Below, one piece after another: positions 1 to 10,575 of a DNA stretch of 64,000 bases. Position 1 is the first letter of the stretch. Every line of letters begins with the position of its first letter. Under the pieces are notes generated by a model. The model made no database searches. It saw nothing but the letters and a program-made list of their open reading frames with translations, and was not told the DNA's origin. The translations under genes were made by a program, and so were the position numbers. Where the stretch lies: assembly GCA_027488395.1 (NCBI GenBank), contig JAIYBT010000025.1, positions 36,631-100,630 of the forward strand, in the 5' to 3' direction. This DNA is from Methylophilaceae bacterium (GTDB lineage Bacteria; Pseudomonadota; Gammaproteobacteria; Burkholderiales; Methylophilaceae).

Positions 1-573
1 CACAATCAGTACGGTGGGCTGTACCGCATCACTTAAGGCACTGAGCTGCGCAATACGGCTAATTTGTTGGCGAACACTTTGCATCGCCGCACTCTCACCG
101 ATTAATTGCACCGTGTCGTTCGCGACAGAATCACGTTGCCTCGAATAATCTAAGCTGGTTTGCAATTCTGAGGTTTTTTCATTTTTCTGGATAATGAGCA
201 ATAACTCATCTAGATCAATCGGTTTTTTTAGATAATCAATTGCTCCCATTTTGATGGCATTGACAGCATCAGAAACCTCCCCAAAAGCTGTCATCACGAT
301 GGTGTTGACGTTTTTAAGCACAAATTCCGTCAACATATCCAAGCCATTGCCATCTGGCAACCGCATATCAAGCAACGCCATATCAGGCTCAAACTGCTTG
401 AGTAGTAACTTAGCATCATGCAGGTTTTCCGCATGCTCGCACTCAAAGCCTGCTTTTTGCAGCCTTTTCACGACGGCTCTTGCAAAGAGCACTTCGTCTT
501 CCACCAATAACACCTTCTTTTTAAACGGAAAGTGGGTGGATTTCTCTGCATTACCAGACAATTGTGCGAGCAC
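1..573 (-). CDS. NtrC-family response regulator, N-terminal part (runs off the left edge)
   Basis: The first 191 codons of a sigma-54-type response regulator are visible. A receiver domain fills about residues 20-125. Acidic residues E25, D26 and E27 are followed by the phospho-acceptor Asp69 (motif LLDMRLPDG), Thr95 and the Lys117-Pro pair. After a linker, the sequence LIGESAAMQSVRQQI marks the start of the AAA+ sigma-54 interaction domain, and the window ends just before the expected Walker A. I chose the GTG start at 573 because an AGGAGG ribosome site lies four bases upstream. The gene begins 25 bp after the TonB receptor stop on the same strand, so the two may be co-transcribed. The partner kinase and the DNA-binding end are not visible. 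Confidence 0.88.
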   Translation of the reverse strand, partial: MLAQLSGNAEKSTHFPFKKKVLLVEDEVLFARAVVKRLQKAGFECEHAENLHDAKLLLKQFEPDMALLDMRLPDGNGLDMLTEFVLKNVNTIVMTAFGEVSDAVNAIKMGAIDYLKKPIDLDELLLIIQKNEKTSELQTSLDYSRQRDSVANDTVQLIGESAAMQSVRQQISRIAQLSALSDAVQPTVLIV

Positions 574-598
574 GCGACCTCCTTAGATCTAAATTAAA

Positions 599-3058
599 TT
601 ACTCTTTGTCATAACTGGCCAAAGAGGGTTTAGCACCAAACTCATAGCGGAAACCAATCCAAGCCGCACGCGGCGCACCTGGTAATAAGCTCAATACTTT
701 AGACTCGTTTCCAAACGCACCAGTGGCATCAAACAATGACTCTGCCAAACGACCACTTAAGTTGTACTCTTTATCAAAAATGTTGGTGGCTTTAGCAAAC
801 ATTTTCCAACCATTATTAAAGTTGTATTGGGTGTCTAAGTTCACAATAAAATAGCCGCTGATTTTGCCGTTGCCCGTTGCACAATCTGCCCCAGCATTAC
901 AATTGGCAGCGTTGGCTCGATGATTATTGTTTTCGTTACCCAATACAAACTGATCTGAATAACCAACGAGATTGGTACCCACATTCCAGCTTGGTGTGAC
1001 TGCGTATTGGCCACGCAGTTTTAACTGATGTTGCGGAATAACGGGAATACGATCGCCAGCTTTTGCGGTATAAATTCCATCAGCATCTCCAGTAGCGTTT
1101 GATGCATTGACAAAGTCGACATCGGTGTCATAGGTCGCATGCACAAAGCTGTAAGAGGCACTCCATTTCAATTGATCGACCACGCCTGACAAACCAAGAT
1201 CTAAGCCTTGACGTTTGGTACGACCCACATTTTTAAAATAGCCTGCACCAGAAATCGTATTGGCTGCTGTGAACTGAATATCATCATGGTTGACCGCGTG
1301 GTATACCCCTGCATTCCAACTGATGGTATCGGTGAGTTGACCACGACCACCAAACTCATAGGTTTTAGCAACCACTTGGTTTAATGGTGGATCATCCGCC
1401 AGGGCTGCTGGTAACAGACACGGCGATGCTGGGTTTGAACAGCCCACTTCAATCGCTGTCGGTGCACGACTTGACTCGCTATAGGACGAATACACTGTCA
1501 GCGCTTTGGTGGGGGTATAAGTGACACCCACCGTTGGATTTAAACGCGTATAGCTATCCTTTGCAGTCAAGCTATTGAAGTCATTGGCAGCCGATGCGGG
1601 GCCGCGTAAGGTGTCTGTATTGTCAATCCGCGTAAAATTCCAGCTCGCTCCCGCATTGATGTGCCAAAACTCGTTAATGGACAAGGTATCGGTGGCAAAT
1701 AATCGACCGGTATATTGCTTACCCGTCAAGCCAACACTTTGACGTTGCCCCAAGGTACCATCACCTTCTGTAATCGGCGCACGTGTTGCGTCAAATACAG
1801 CCGCACTTTCGCTAAATGGCGCGCCGGCATTGAGCACATCTCCGTCAAAATCACCGACGTTGATTTGCTCATTTTGCTTAAATCGAATCAAGCTGTAATC
1901 GTAGCCAGCACCCACAGTAAATTGGTTTTCTTTACCCATCCAATTTTGATTAAACACCATTTGTCCGGTGGCACCATAAGAATCTTGCTTAGTGTTGGTG
2001 CGATTAAATACAGAACCGATCAATTCACAATCCTCCGGTGAATTGGCGTCACAAGTAATGTTGTTATAGCCTGTTAATGCATCACCTGGTTCAATTTCAC
2101 CTTCATAACCATCACCGTTTAAAGTTCTGCGGTTGGATTTTTTGTAATAGACGTTACCAGACAACATCACATCATTGCTTAACCAATGCGAACCATTCAG
2201 GGCTAAAAAATGCGAATAGTTGTTGGTAGCGTCTGGACGGGTATGAATTTGCTCACGGTCACCACGCAATAAAAACGCGGGAGTCAAGCCGTTACCAATC
2301 AAATTATTATCTGCGCCTAAATAAGTAAGCTCTAATTTAGTGGTTTCATTTTGCCAGCCGGTTTTGCCAAATAACTGGTTAACGTGGGAGGGTGAAAAAT
2401 CGCGCCAGCCGTTTTCTGTCGTGTGCTGATAGCCAAACATATAATCGACTGAACCATCCTTAGACACACCGCCATATTCGATTAAAGCACGCTGTCTGCC
2501 CCATGAACCCGCTTCATATTCCACTGCCGCACCTTGATTATCACGGCCATTTTTAGTTTGTACGGTAATCGCGCCGCCCAACGTATTTAAACCATATAAA
2601 GGATTAGAGCCTGGCACCACTTGCATATTGCCAATCGCAAAGTTAGGAATTTTGTCCCATAACGTGACGTCCCCAAAAGGCTCATTGACGCGCACGCCAT
2701 CGACATATGTAGATAAGCCTTGTGGGTTGCCAAGTAATGGGGAGGATGAATACCCGCGGAAGTTAATCTCAGGTTGCCATGGGTTGCCGCCCAGCTCGGT
2801 CACGGTCACCCCTTGCATATTGTTATTCATGTAATCAGCAATTGACACACCAGTTTGGTTGTTAATCGCGGCTGGATTGGCCATTTGGATATTGGCAGGA
2901 ATTTTATACAGCGGTAACCCAATGCCTTTTAATGGCGTGGTACCCACCACTTCAATTTGATCAAGTTCAAGTTTACGATCCTCAGCCATGGCTTGCTGTG
3001 CAGCAAACGCTGACAAAATCGCAATCAGTATCGGTTTAAAAGGCGTATGTTGTTTCAT
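599..3058 (-). CDS. TonB-dependent outer-membrane receptor
   Basis: An 819-residue outer-membrane receptor. A signal peptide ending near AAQQAMA (residues 19-25) precedes a plug domain at about residues 30-170, with the family-typical stretches YVDGVRVNEPFGD and PGSNPLYGLNTLGG. The rest is a 22-strand-type beta barrel rich in aromatic and Asn/Asp residues. The family imports ferric siderophores or other scarce ligands using TonB energy; this plug type resembles COG4772 (FecA-like) receptors, but the ligand cannot be read from sequence. The last residues do not form the usual terminal aromatic, which is unusual but not unique. No TonB, ExbB or transporter gene is nearby. It is followed by the response regulator at the left edge. 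Confidence 0.9.
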   Translation of the reverse strand: MKQHTPFKPILIAILSAFAAQQAMAEDRKLELDQIEVVGTTPLKGIGLPLYKIPANIQMANPAAINNQTGVSIADYMNNNMQGVTVTELGGNPWQPEINFRGYSSSPLLGNPQGLSTYVDGVRVNEPFGDVTLWDKIPNFAIGNMQVVPGSNPLYGLNTLGGAITVQTKNGRDNQGAAVEYEAGSWGRQRALIEYGGVSKDGSVDYMFGYQHTTENGWRDFSPSHVNQLFGKTGWQNETTKLELTYLGADNNLIGNGLTPAFLLRGDREQIHTRPDATNNYSHFLALNGSHWLSNDVMLSGNVYYKKSNRRTLNGDGYEGEIEPGDALTGYNNITCDANSPEDCELIGSVFNRTNTKQDSYGATGQMVFNQNWMGKENQFTVGAGYDYSLIRFKQNEQINVGDFDGDVLNAGAPFSESAAVFDATRAPITEGDGTLGQRQSVGLTGKQYTGRLFATDTLSINEFWHINAGASWNFTRIDNTDTLRGPASAANDFNSLTAKDSYTRLNPTVGVTYTPTKALTVYSSYSESSRAPTAIEVGCSNPASPCLLPAALADDPPLNQVVAKTYEFGGRGQLTDTISWNAGVYHAVNHDDIQFTAANTISGAGYFKNVGRTKRQGLDLGLSGVVDQLKWSASYSFVHATYDTDVDFVNASNATGDADGIYTAKAGDRIPVIPQHQLKLRGQYAVTPSWNVGTNLVGYSDQFVLGNENNNHRANAANCNAGADCATGNGKISGYFIVNLDTQYNFNNGWKMFAKATNIFDKEYNLSGRLAESLFDATGAFGNESKVLSLLPGAPRAAWIGFRYEFGAKPSLASYDKE

Positions 3059-3299
3059 ATCAATATCTATTCCCGGGAAATGTAATGAAGAAGTTTTTTT
3101 GTTTTGTAACCATTTCCGTGCAATTTACATTCCACTTTTCATCGTGAATAAAATGTGTCATCAATTCAATGACTAACTGCAGATGAGATGCTTTCATTGC
3201 AAGTCGTTGACGTGAATGTGGTTGTATTAAACCAATTTTATGGCTGCACATGGCTGATAGCAACCATTTATTTTAGAAATACCAGAAAAGATTACAATG

Positions 3300-4760
3300 T
3301 TAAGAGGTAAGGATAGGCGTACAGTCGATGACGATACCATAGGCATTTCGACCGGCTTGCCAGTGGCAATCTACAGTATTTGGAATCAGGCCAATCAAGT
3401 GCGCACCGGATGGATGTTGAACACTTACCAGCGCTTGATAAGCACGTTGCCATGGCGGAATGGCAAGCATTTGAAAAATGGTTTTTAGTGATCTTGAAGG
3501 CCGTTTAGCATCTGGTTGCAAACCCTCACCACCGACCCGCTGATGGAGTTGCAATTGCATACACGCCGACATTTGAAGCGGTTGCTGATAGCGCTTAAAT
3601 AAGGTGATCGCGGCTGGGCTAATGCCCAACAATTGCAATGAGATGCCCTGTCCTTTCACCAATCTAAATTGCACTTGCCATCGGCCCCAAGTTTGAGTCG
3701 CTTCACCATGCCAAGTCATCGGCGCATCTGGCAATGGCGGTGGTGGTGTAATGCAATACAAACGCCCTTGATAGTGATGTAAAAAGGCACTGGCTTTGCC
3801 AGAGCTGGCATACAGTGGCAAATGTAAATAGCGATCCGATTTTACAGTCAATAATTGCTGCCAGTAGTCTTGTAATTGCAAGGTACTCGGCATCAATAAA
3901 CATTGCTGCGCAATCCAGCAACGTAACAGGTTTTTAGCGCGTATATCGCCTAACGCCAGCAGGGGTTGCATGTGTAACGATTGACCGCACCAAGTGGGTT
4001 CTAATGCGCAGGACAGCAAATCTTGTTGCGCCATCACATCCAATAAGGTTTGCGCATCAGCCAAATGCTGCGCAGTACGCGCGAAACTGATGTCTGCTTG
4101 TGGATAGCGTTGACGTATCTGCGGCAATACTGCATGCCGTAAAAAATTACGATCGTAACGCATATTGGTATTACTCTCGTCCTCAACCCATTGCAGCTGA
4201 TGCGCTGCAGCGAGCGCAACAATATCGGCTTTTGCAACCTTTAACCATGGCCGCCAGCGTAGCGTGTTTGCATCCCACTCAGCCATGGCACTTAAGCCTT
4301 TTACCCCCGCGCCCCGTAACAATTGCAACAGCAAGGTTTCGGCTTGATCTTGCACATGATGGGCAGTGACAATCGCATGCGCGCCGATAGCGAGTCGGGT
4401 TTGCTCCAGGGCTTGATAGCGTGCGGCTCTGGCCAGCGCCTCAACCCCTAGCCCCTCGCTCATCTCCAGCGTGACACGTTCATAATAAAAGGGAATGGCT
4501 AACTGGTGACAGATCGCTTGGCATTGCTGTAACCAGTCATCTGCGTTTGGACTCAACCCATGATGCACGTGCATGGCAGACAATTTAAAATCAACCGCAG
4601 AAAGACATGCGTGCAAAGCATGTAATAAGGCGACTGAATCAACGCCGCCACTCAATGCAACAAGCACATGCGGGCGCACGGTGCCGTGCGCTAACTGTAT
4701 GGCACAAAAGCGCTGCAACGGGTCTAGCAGCGCGATTTGCAATGAGGAATTATTTTTCAC
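3300..4760 (-). CDS. tilS: tRNA(Ile)-lysidine synthase TilS
   Basis: A 486-residue cytoplasmic enzyme that joins lysine to C34 of the CAU-anticodon isoleucine tRNA, changing its decoding from AUG to AUA. The PP-loop ATP-binding motif SGGVDS is at residues 37-42, followed by the family's [17 protein letters not shown] region near residue 135. A C-terminal TilS substrate-binding domain follows from about residue 380. The length is normal for proteobacterial TilS. The start overlaps the end of accA by 11 bp, which suggests translational coupling in a dnaE-accA-tilS transcript. Confidence 0.95.
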   Translation of the reverse strand: MKNNSSLQIALLDPLQRFCAIQLAHGTVRPHVLVALSGGVDSVALLHALHACLSAVDFKLSAMHVHHGLSPNADDWLQQCQAICHQLAIPFYYERVTLEMSEGLGVEALARAARYQALEQTRLAIGAHAIVTAHHVQDQAETLLLQLLRGAGVKGLSAMAEWDANTLRWRPWLKVAKADIVALAAAHQLQWVEDESNTNMRYDRNFLRHAVLPQIRQRYPQADISFARTAQHLADAQTLLDVMAQQDLLSCALEPTWCGQSLHMQPLLALGDIRAKNLLRCWIAQQCLLMPSTLQLQDYWQQLLTVKSDRYLHLPLYASSGKASAFLHHYQGRLYCITPPPPLPDAPMTWHGEATQTWGRWQVQFRLVKGQGISLQLLGISPAAITLFKRYQQPLQMSACMQLQLHQRVGGEGLQPDAKRPSRSLKTIFQMLAIPPWQRAYQALVSVQHPSGAHLIGLIPNTVDCHWQAGRNAYGIVIDCTPILTS

Positions 4761-5745
4761 CGAGCAATTTAAATTTACCGTAACCCATTAAACGCTGGTA
4801 ACGAGTATCAAGCAATTGCGGTAATTTTTTGCTTTGTAGGGTCTTTAATTGTGCGGCAATGGTGTTGCTCACACGTTCCATCACCTCTTCAATGCAGCGA
4901 TGCGCCCCCCCTAACGGTTCGCTGATAATGCTATCCACCAAGCCTAAGCCTTTTAAGCGATCGGCAGTAATGCCAAGAGTTTCAGCCGCTTCGGGCGCTT
5001 TGGTTGCACTTTTCCATAAAATGGACGCGCAACCCTCAGGTGAAATGACTGAGTAGGTCGAGTATTGCAACATGGCTAAATGGTCCACGACCCCCAATGC
5101 CAGCGCACCGCCTGAACCCCCTTCACCGATGACGATACCGATGATCGGTGTTTTGAGTTCGGCCATCACATATAAATTGCGTGCAATGGCTTCCGACTGA
5201 CCGCGTTCTTCGGCACCGATACCAGGATAGGCGCCTGGCGTATCGATAAAGGTAATGATGGGCAATTGAAATTTCTCAGCCATTCTAAATAGGCGAAGGG
5301 CCTTACGATAGCCTTCTGGTCTAGGCATACCAAAGTTTCGGTATTGGCGTTCTTTGATATCACGGCCTTTTTGGTGGCCGATCACCATCACCGGAATGCC
5401 ATTAAAACGGGCTAAGCCACCGACGATGGCTGGATCATCCGAATAGGCACGATCGCCGTGCAACTCCTGGAAATCCGTAAAAATTGTTTGAATATAATCC
5501 AGCGTATACGGCCGCTGTGGATGGCGTGCCACTTGGGATATTTGCCAAGCGGACAATTGTTGGTAAGTGTCTTGCAACAGCTTTTCATTTTTTTTAGTGA
5601 GCTGATCAACCTCTTTGGCAATGTCAATCGAATCATGTTCGTCGTGGGACAATTGCAAGGCTTCAATCCGCTTTTCAAGCTCAGCAATGGGTTGCTCGAA
5701 ATCAAGATAAGTCAATTTACTGGGTGTTAAACGCTTAGCACTCAT
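4750..5745 (-). CDS. accA: Acetyl-CoA carboxylase carboxyltransferase subunit alpha
   Basis: A 331-residue alpha subunit of the carboxyltransferase, which with AccD moves the carboxyl group from biotin to acetyl-CoA in the first step of fatty-acid synthesis. The N-terminal coiled-coil segment ([17 protein letters not shown]) is followed by the crotonase-fold core with [26 protein letters not shown] and [12 protein letters not shown], all classic AccA blocks. It lies 22 bp downstream of dnaE and overlaps tilS, the same neighbourhood as in many gamma- and betaproteobacteria. It is slightly longer than the 319 residues of E. coli AccA because of the N-terminus. Confidence 0.97.
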   Translation of the reverse strand: MSAKRLTPSKLTYLDFEQPIAELEKRIEALQLSHDEHDSIDIAKEVDQLTKKNEKLLQDTYQQLSAWQISQVARHPQRPYTLDYIQTIFTDFQELHGDRAYSDDPAIVGGLARFNGIPVMVIGHQKGRDIKERQYRNFGMPRPEGYRKALRLFRMAEKFQLPIITFIDTPGAYPGIGAEERGQSEAIARNLYVMAELKTPIIGIVIGEGGSGGALALGVVDHLAMLQYSTYSVISPEGCASILWKSATKAPEAAETLGITADRLKGLGLVDSIISEPLGGAHRCIEEVMERVSNTIAAQLKTLQSKKLPQLLDTRYQRLMGYGKFKLLGEK

Positions 5746-5767
5746 GATGAATTCTTATGAAAAAAGG

Positions 5768-8700
5768 TTATGCATTATAAAGGATTTTGACGTTTTCTTT
5801 AGTGAGCCAGCTTTGTAAATTATGAATCAGATCATCATGCAACACGACTTGCCATTGTTCACTCAGCATTAAACTGACTTGCGCAGCTTGGTTATGATAA
5901 TCGACCTTGATCGGACAGCGCTTGGTATCGTCATCGGCATAACGATAAGGCGTGAGCACTTGCATCAAACGGTGGAGATCAGACTGACCATTACAAGCAA
6001 TCGTCAACATTTGCGCAAAGCGACTACGCACCGCAGCCAAATCAAACAGTTTTCGAGCACTGACGCGAATCCCACCCGAGAACTCATCATTGCTAATACG
6101 GCCTTCCACAATGAGCAATTGATCTTCTTTAATCCAAGCAGCATGCTGTTGCAACAACTCAGACCCAATCACAACATCGACACGGCCAACAGCATCATCC
6201 AGCGTCACGATTGCCATTTTTCCACGTTGCGTCATGCGCACGCGAATCCCCATGACCACGCCAGCTAATAATTTGGGTTGTTCTTGTGGCACCAAGTCGT
6301 TTAAATGCCCTTTAATAAAAGGCATCAATTGTGGTTTGTAGTGAAGGAAAGGGTGACCACTTAAATAAAAGCCCAAGGCAGCCTTTTCCTCCAGCAAGGC
6401 TTGTTCAGGGCTCCATGCCGCCGTCGTGGGTAATTGTGGTTGTGCTGCCACCATCCCCCCAAACAAACAATCCTGACCTGCATGCGCAGCGGTTTGCTCT
6501 GCCGCGCTCATGGCAACCTCTAAGCCCGCCAGCAAGGCAGCGCGGTTTGGCTCTAACTGATCAAACGCACCTGCGCGAATAAACGCTTCCATCACACGAC
6601 GATTGACTTTACGTAAATCTAGCCGCTGACAAAAATCAAATAAATCTTTAAAAGGACCATGCGCCTCACGTGCCGCCATCATGACTTCTATGGCTGCTTG
6701 GCCAGACCCTTTAATGGCCCCCAGACCATACAAAATTTGCTGGTGATTGATGGGCTTAAACTGATAGACGCTGCTATTGATATCGGGCGGTAGCATATCG
6801 ATTTGATTCGCCGCGCAATCATCAAAAAAGGTCCGAATATTGTCGGTGTTGTTCATGTCTGCAGACATGGTTGCAGCAATAAAAGCGGCAGGATAATGCG
6901 CTTTCAAATAGGCGGTATGATAAGCGACCAATGCATACGCTGCCGCATGTGATTTATTAAAGCCGTAGCCAGCAAATTTTTCCAGCAAATCAAACAAATC
7001 ATTCGATTGTTGCAACGACAAGCCGTTTTTCAACGCGCCTTCGTTAAAAATTTCGCGCTGCTTGACCATTTCTTCAGGCTTTTTCTTACCCATTGCCCGC
7101 CGTAGCAAATCGGCGCCGCCTAAACTATAGCCAGCCACCACTTGGGCAATTTGCATCACTTGCTCTTGATACACGGCAATGCCATAGGTTTCTTTAAGGA
7201 TGCTCTCGGTCGACACATGCGGATACTCGACACGTTGTAGCCCATGCTTACGACGGCAGAAATCAGGGATCAAATCCATCGGTCCAGGACGATACAAAGC
7301 CACCAAGGCAATAATGTCTTCAAATACATCCGGTTTTGCCTGTTTGAGCATGTCTTTCATGCCCTTAGATTCCAACTGAAACACTGCGGTGGTATTGGCT
7401 GACTTTAATAATTGATAGCTTTTTTTGTCGTCCAAAGGAATGGTTTCAAACGTCAGTGGCGGCAAAGACTGTTGCGCGCGTTGAACATTGGCATTCTCTA
7501 ACGCCATGTTCAAAATGGTCAGCGTACGTAAGCCCAAAAAGTCAAACTTAACTAACCCGACCGCTTCGACATCGTCTTTATCATATTGACTGACCAAGCT
7601 ATCACCGTTGGGTTGGCAGTAGATGGGGGAAAAATCAGAGATTTTTCCTGGCGCAATCAGCACCCCACCCGCGTGCATACCGACGTTTCGTACCAAGCCT
7701 TCTAGGCGCAACGCAAGGGATAATAACGCTTCGACCTCTTCTTCTTTTTGTCGCCGCTCTTGTAATTGTGGTTCTTTTTCCAGCGCGGCTTCAAGCGTAA
7801 TGCCCAGTTCCAGTGGAATCAATTTGGCAATACCATCCACAAAATTAAACGGTAAATCCAGAACTCGGCCAACGTCGCGAATGACTGCTTTGGCCGCCAT
7901 GGTCCCGAAGGTAGCGATTTGCGAAACCGAGGCCAAGCCGTATTTTTGTTTGACATAATCAATGACGCGATCCCGCCCTTCTTGACAAAAATCAATGTCA
8001 AAGTCGGGCATCGACACCCGCTCAGGGTTAAGAAAACGTTCAAACAACAAGTGATATTTAAGCGGATCGAGATCGGTAATGCCTAAACTGTAAGCCACTA
8101 ACGAGCCCGCGCCAGAGCCACGACCAGGTCCAACCGGCACCCCATTATTTTTTGCCCAGTTGATAAAATCCGCCACAATCAAAAAGTAGCCAGGAAAGCC
8201 CATTTGAATGATGATGCCGCACTCAAATTGCAAGCGCGCTTCATATTCTGGCCGTTTGCTTGCGCGCACACTTTCATCGCTAAACAAATACGCTAATCGC
8301 CGCTCTAATCCAAGTTGCGATTGAGCAATTAAATAGGCATCTAGGCTCTCACCATTGGGTGTAGGAAAGTCAGGCAAATAATTTTTGCCCAAGGTGAGCG
8401 AGAGATTACAACGCTTAGCAATTTCAACGGCATTTTGTAATGCAATCGGCACATCTGCGAATAGGGCTTGCATTTCCGCTTGTGAGCGCATGTACTGACT
8501 GGGCACAAAGCGTCGCGGACGCCGCGTATCCGCCAACACATAGCCATCCGCAATACAGGTACGCGCCTCATGCGCCATGTAATCGTCAGCGGTTTGAAAC
8601 TGTACAGGATGGGTGGCCACGACTGGCAAATCGAGCGCTTGCGCTAATTGCAAAGTGTGTTCGATGAGATGCTCTTGGGCGCGATGCGCTGCCGTGTCCA

Positions 8701-9247
8701 CCTCATGCACGCGTTGAATCTCAAGATAATAACGTCCAGCAAAGGTGTGGGCCCATTGCGTTGCCAATTGTTTAGCCACCAATGGATTGCCCGCTTGCAA
8801 TGCTTGCCCAACATCGCCTGCTTGAAAACCAGACAGCATGATCAGCCCTGCATTTTTTTCAAGCAACCAGCTTGTTTTGATTTCAGCATGCTCACGGTAC
8901 TGATTTTCGAGGTAAGCGCGGCTGATCAACTCACATAAATGTCGGTAGCCTGTGGCATTTTGTACCAACAACAACATGCGCTGCGGTTGATCACGTTGTA
9001 GCGGGTTTTCAATCCAAACATCACAGCCAATAATGGGTTTGAGTCCCTTGCCGCGGGCTGCTTTATAAAATTTGATCGCCCCAAATAAATTAGATAAGTC
9101 AGTCAGGGCCAATGCGGGCATTGCATCATTTTTAGCCGCATGGACATAATCATCAATCCTGACCGTACCATCCACAATCGAATATTCACTGTGACAACGC
9201 AGGTGAATAAAGGTAGGAATGATCGGCGTATTGGACGTGTCTTGCAT
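5768..9247 (-). CDS. dnaE: DNA polymerase III subunit alpha
   Basis: The 1159-residue replicative polymerase catalytic subunit. The N-terminal PHP domain begins with FIHLRCHSEYSIVDG. The palm includes GPGRGSGAGSLVAY and the catalytic motif PDFDIDF, whose Asp residues bind the two metals. A helix-hairpin-helix region (GFNKSHAAAYALVAYHTAYLKAHYPAA blocks) and a C-terminal OB-fold near residues 980-1060 follow. The length matches DnaE1 of proteobacteria. It leads the dnaE-accA-tilS series and faces the thiol-peroxidase genes across a 207-bp divergent intergenic region. Confidence 0.97.
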   Translation of the reverse strand: MQDTSNTPIIPTFIHLRCHSEYSIVDGTVRIDDYVHAAKNDAMPALALTDLSNLFGAIKFYKAARGKGLKPIIGCDVWIENPLQRDQPQRMLLLVQNATGYRHLCELISRAYLENQYREHAEIKTSWLLEKNAGLIMLSGFQAGDVGQALQAGNPLVAKQLATQWAHTFAGRYYLEIQRVHEVDTAAHRAQEHLIEHTLQLAQALDLPVVATHPVQFQTADDYMAHEARTCIADGYVLADTRRPRRFVPSQYMRSQAEMQALFADVPIALQNAVEIAKRCNLSLTLGKNYLPDFPTPNGESLDAYLIAQSQLGLERRLAYLFSDESVRASKRPEYEARLQFECGIIIQMGFPGYFLIVADFINWAKNNGVPVGPGRGSGAGSLVAYSLGITDLDPLKYHLLFERFLNPERVSMPDFDIDFCQEGRDRVIDYVKQKYGLASVSQIATFGTMAAKAVIRDVGRVLDLPFNFVDGIAKLIPLELGITLEAALEKEPQLQERRQKEEEVEALLSLALRLEGLVRNVGMHAGGVLIAPGKISDFSPIYCQPNGDSLVSQYDKDDVEAVGLVKFDFLGLRTLTILNMALENANVQRAQQSLPPLTFETIPLDDKKSYQLLKSANTTAVFQLESKGMKDMLKQAKPDVFEDIIALVALYRPGPMDLIPDFCRRKHGLQRVEYPHVSTESILKETYGIAVYQEQVMQIAQVVAGYSLGGADLLRRAMGKKKPEEMVKQREIFNEGALKNGLSLQQSNDLFDLLEKFAGYGFNKSHAAAYALVAYHTAYLKAHYPAAFIAATMSADMNNTDNIRTFFDDCAANQIDMLPPDINSSVYQFKPINHQQILYGLGAIKGSGQAAIEVMMAAREAHGPFKDLFDFCQRLDLRKVNRRVMEAFIRAGAFDQLEPNRAALLAGLEVAMSAAEQTAAHAGQDCLFGGMVAAQPQLPTTAAWSPEQALLEEKAALGFYLSGHPFLHYKPQLMPFIKGHLNDLVPQEQPKLLAGVVMGIRVRMTQRGKMAIVTLDDAVGRVDVVIGSELLQQHAAWIKEDQLLIVEGRISNDEFSGGIRVSARKLFDLAAVRSRFAQMLTIACNGQSDLHRLMQVLTPYRYADDDTKRCPIKVDYHNQAAQVSLMLSEQWQVVLHDDLIHNLQSWLTKENVKILYNA

Positions 9248-9454
9248 AACAGTTATTTTACTCGGCTCAGTTTTATTTGCACATCATCCGCTGCTAAATA
9301 ATCTGATTGACAAGCTGGAGTTGTCTCACCTGATCACCTAGAAAAAACACTACAACCTCTGCGGCAACGCCAAGCACGCTTTAGCCACAAAAAAATTTCG
9401 TACGGCATTTTTTGTTTTATGATGAGCGCTGTTAAATGTTTGGAAGCTGCTTAC

Positions 9455-9982
9455 ATGCCGTGTGCAATCACACTAGATCAAGAACCGATTCTGATTGAGG
9501 ATACATTACCCACCATTGGTGAAGTGTTACCTGCTTTCAGCCTAGTGACAGATACCTTGAATGACGCCACACTCGAACACTTTGCAGGCCAGTACAAAAT
9601 ACTCAACATTTTTCCCAGCATTGATACCACCACCAGCGCCGAAAGTGTGCGTACGTTAGAGTCCTTACTCGCGCCTTTTGCCAACACTGCATTACTGCAT
9701 ATTTCAGCAGATTTACCATTTGCATTGAGCCGCTTTAAAACGCTTAACCAATTATCACGCGGCGTATATCTGTCCACCCTGCGTGGTCGCGACATGCTCA
9801 AACACTATGGCGTGCTGATGGTCACCAGTAAATTGGCGGGGTTACCTGCGCGCGCGCTGATGGTGGCCGATCAGAATAACCATATACAGTATGTCGAGCT
9901 GGTGCCTGATTTGAATACTGCGCCTAATTATTTGGCTGCTATCGCAAGCCTCGAACAAGCCATGACCAGCAAAAATGGTTGA
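9455..9982 (+). CDS. Tpx-like protein lacking both catalytic cysteines
   Basis: A 175-residue paralogue of the Tpx encoded 75 bp downstream. The two align without gaps over most of their length, sharing [17 protein letters not shown] and the nearby SRF. The peroxidatic cysteine (Cys60 in the downstream protein) is Ser61 here and the resolving cysteine (Cys94) is Lys95. The Arg in the block near residue 134 is kept. The only remaining Cys is Cys3. The enzyme should therefore be inactive as a thiol peroxidase. I chose the ATG at 9455 rather than 9419 because GGAAG lies eight bases ahead and the N-terminus then aligns with Tpx. A binding, regulatory or sensing role is possible, but none can be shown from sequence. 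Confidence 0.85.
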   Translation: MPCAITLDQEPILIEDTLPTIGEVLPAFSLVTDTLNDATLEHFAGQYKILNIFPSIDTTTSAESVRTLESLLAPFANTALLHISADLPFALSRFKTLNQLSRGVYLSTLRGRDMLKHYGVLMVTSKLAGLPARALMVADQNNHIQYVELVPDLNTAPNYLAAIASLEQAMTSKNG

Positions 9983-10056
9983 TTGGTCTGGCTTAGCACG
10001 TTAAAGTAGTTGCCTGTTTAAAAAGATTTTTAACCCTGTGTTTTGGAGATGTATAC

Positions 10057-10557
10057 ATGTCTAGCGTAACCCTTAAAGGCAATGCTGTTTCAATCGGTGG
10101 CCAGTTTTTGAAAACCGGTGATAACGCACCCGCGTTCCAATTGGCTGATGCCAAACGTAATCTAGTCGGCTTAGAGGCCTATGCAGGTAAACGTAAAGTA
10201 TTGAATATTTTCCCAAGCATTGATACACCGACCTGTGCCACGTCAGTGCGCACCTTCAATCAAAAAGCGAGCCTTGCGAGCAATACGGTGGTGTTGTGTA
10301 TTTCCGCTGATCTTCCATTTGCGCAAAGCCGTTTTTGTGGCGCCGAAGGCATTGAACATGTGGCGACCTTGTCTACGTTCCGTGACACCACCAAGTTTGG
10401 CACCGATTACGGCGTGTTGATTACAGACAGCAGTTTAGCTGGCTTGACCACGCGTGCCGTCATCGTGTTAGACGAGCACAACAAGGTATTACATAGCGAA
10501 TTAGTGGCAGAAATTGCCGAAGAACCCAATTACGAAGCAGCGTTGGCTGTATTGTAA
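10057..10557 (+). CDS. tpx: Thiol peroxidase Tpx
   Basis: A 166-residue atypical 2-Cys peroxiredoxin that reduces hydrogen and alkyl peroxides with thioredoxin as donor. Peroxidatic Cys60 lies in [12 protein letters not shown] and resolving Cys94 in SRFCGAEG, the spacing of E. coli Tpx. The Thr just before Cys60 and the Arg in [11 protein letters not shown] complete the active site. The usual Tpx location is the cytoplasm or periplasm; no signal peptide is visible here. A GGAG site lies upstream and a strong hairpin terminator follows the stop. Confidence 0.97.
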   Translation: MSSVTLKGNAVSIGGQFLKTGDNAPAFQLADAKRNLVGLEAYAGKRKVLNIFPSIDTPTCATSVRTFNQKASLASNTVVLCISADLPFAQSRFCGAEGIEHVATLSTFRDTTKFGTDYGVLITDSSLAGLTTRAVIVLDEHNKVLHSELVAEIAEEPNYEAALAVL

Positions 10558-10575
10558 ATTAGGCGGTTCTCAATC

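Noticed and set aside
251..586. Plus-strand open frame of 111 codons
   Set aside because: It lies opposite the response regulator, whose receiver motifs and ribosome site are clear; the plus-strand translation is Ser-rich without any family pattern.
3060..3263. Minus-strand frame of 67 codons upstream of the TonB receptor
   Set aside because: It has no recognisable content or ribosome site and occupies the region needed for the receptor promoter.
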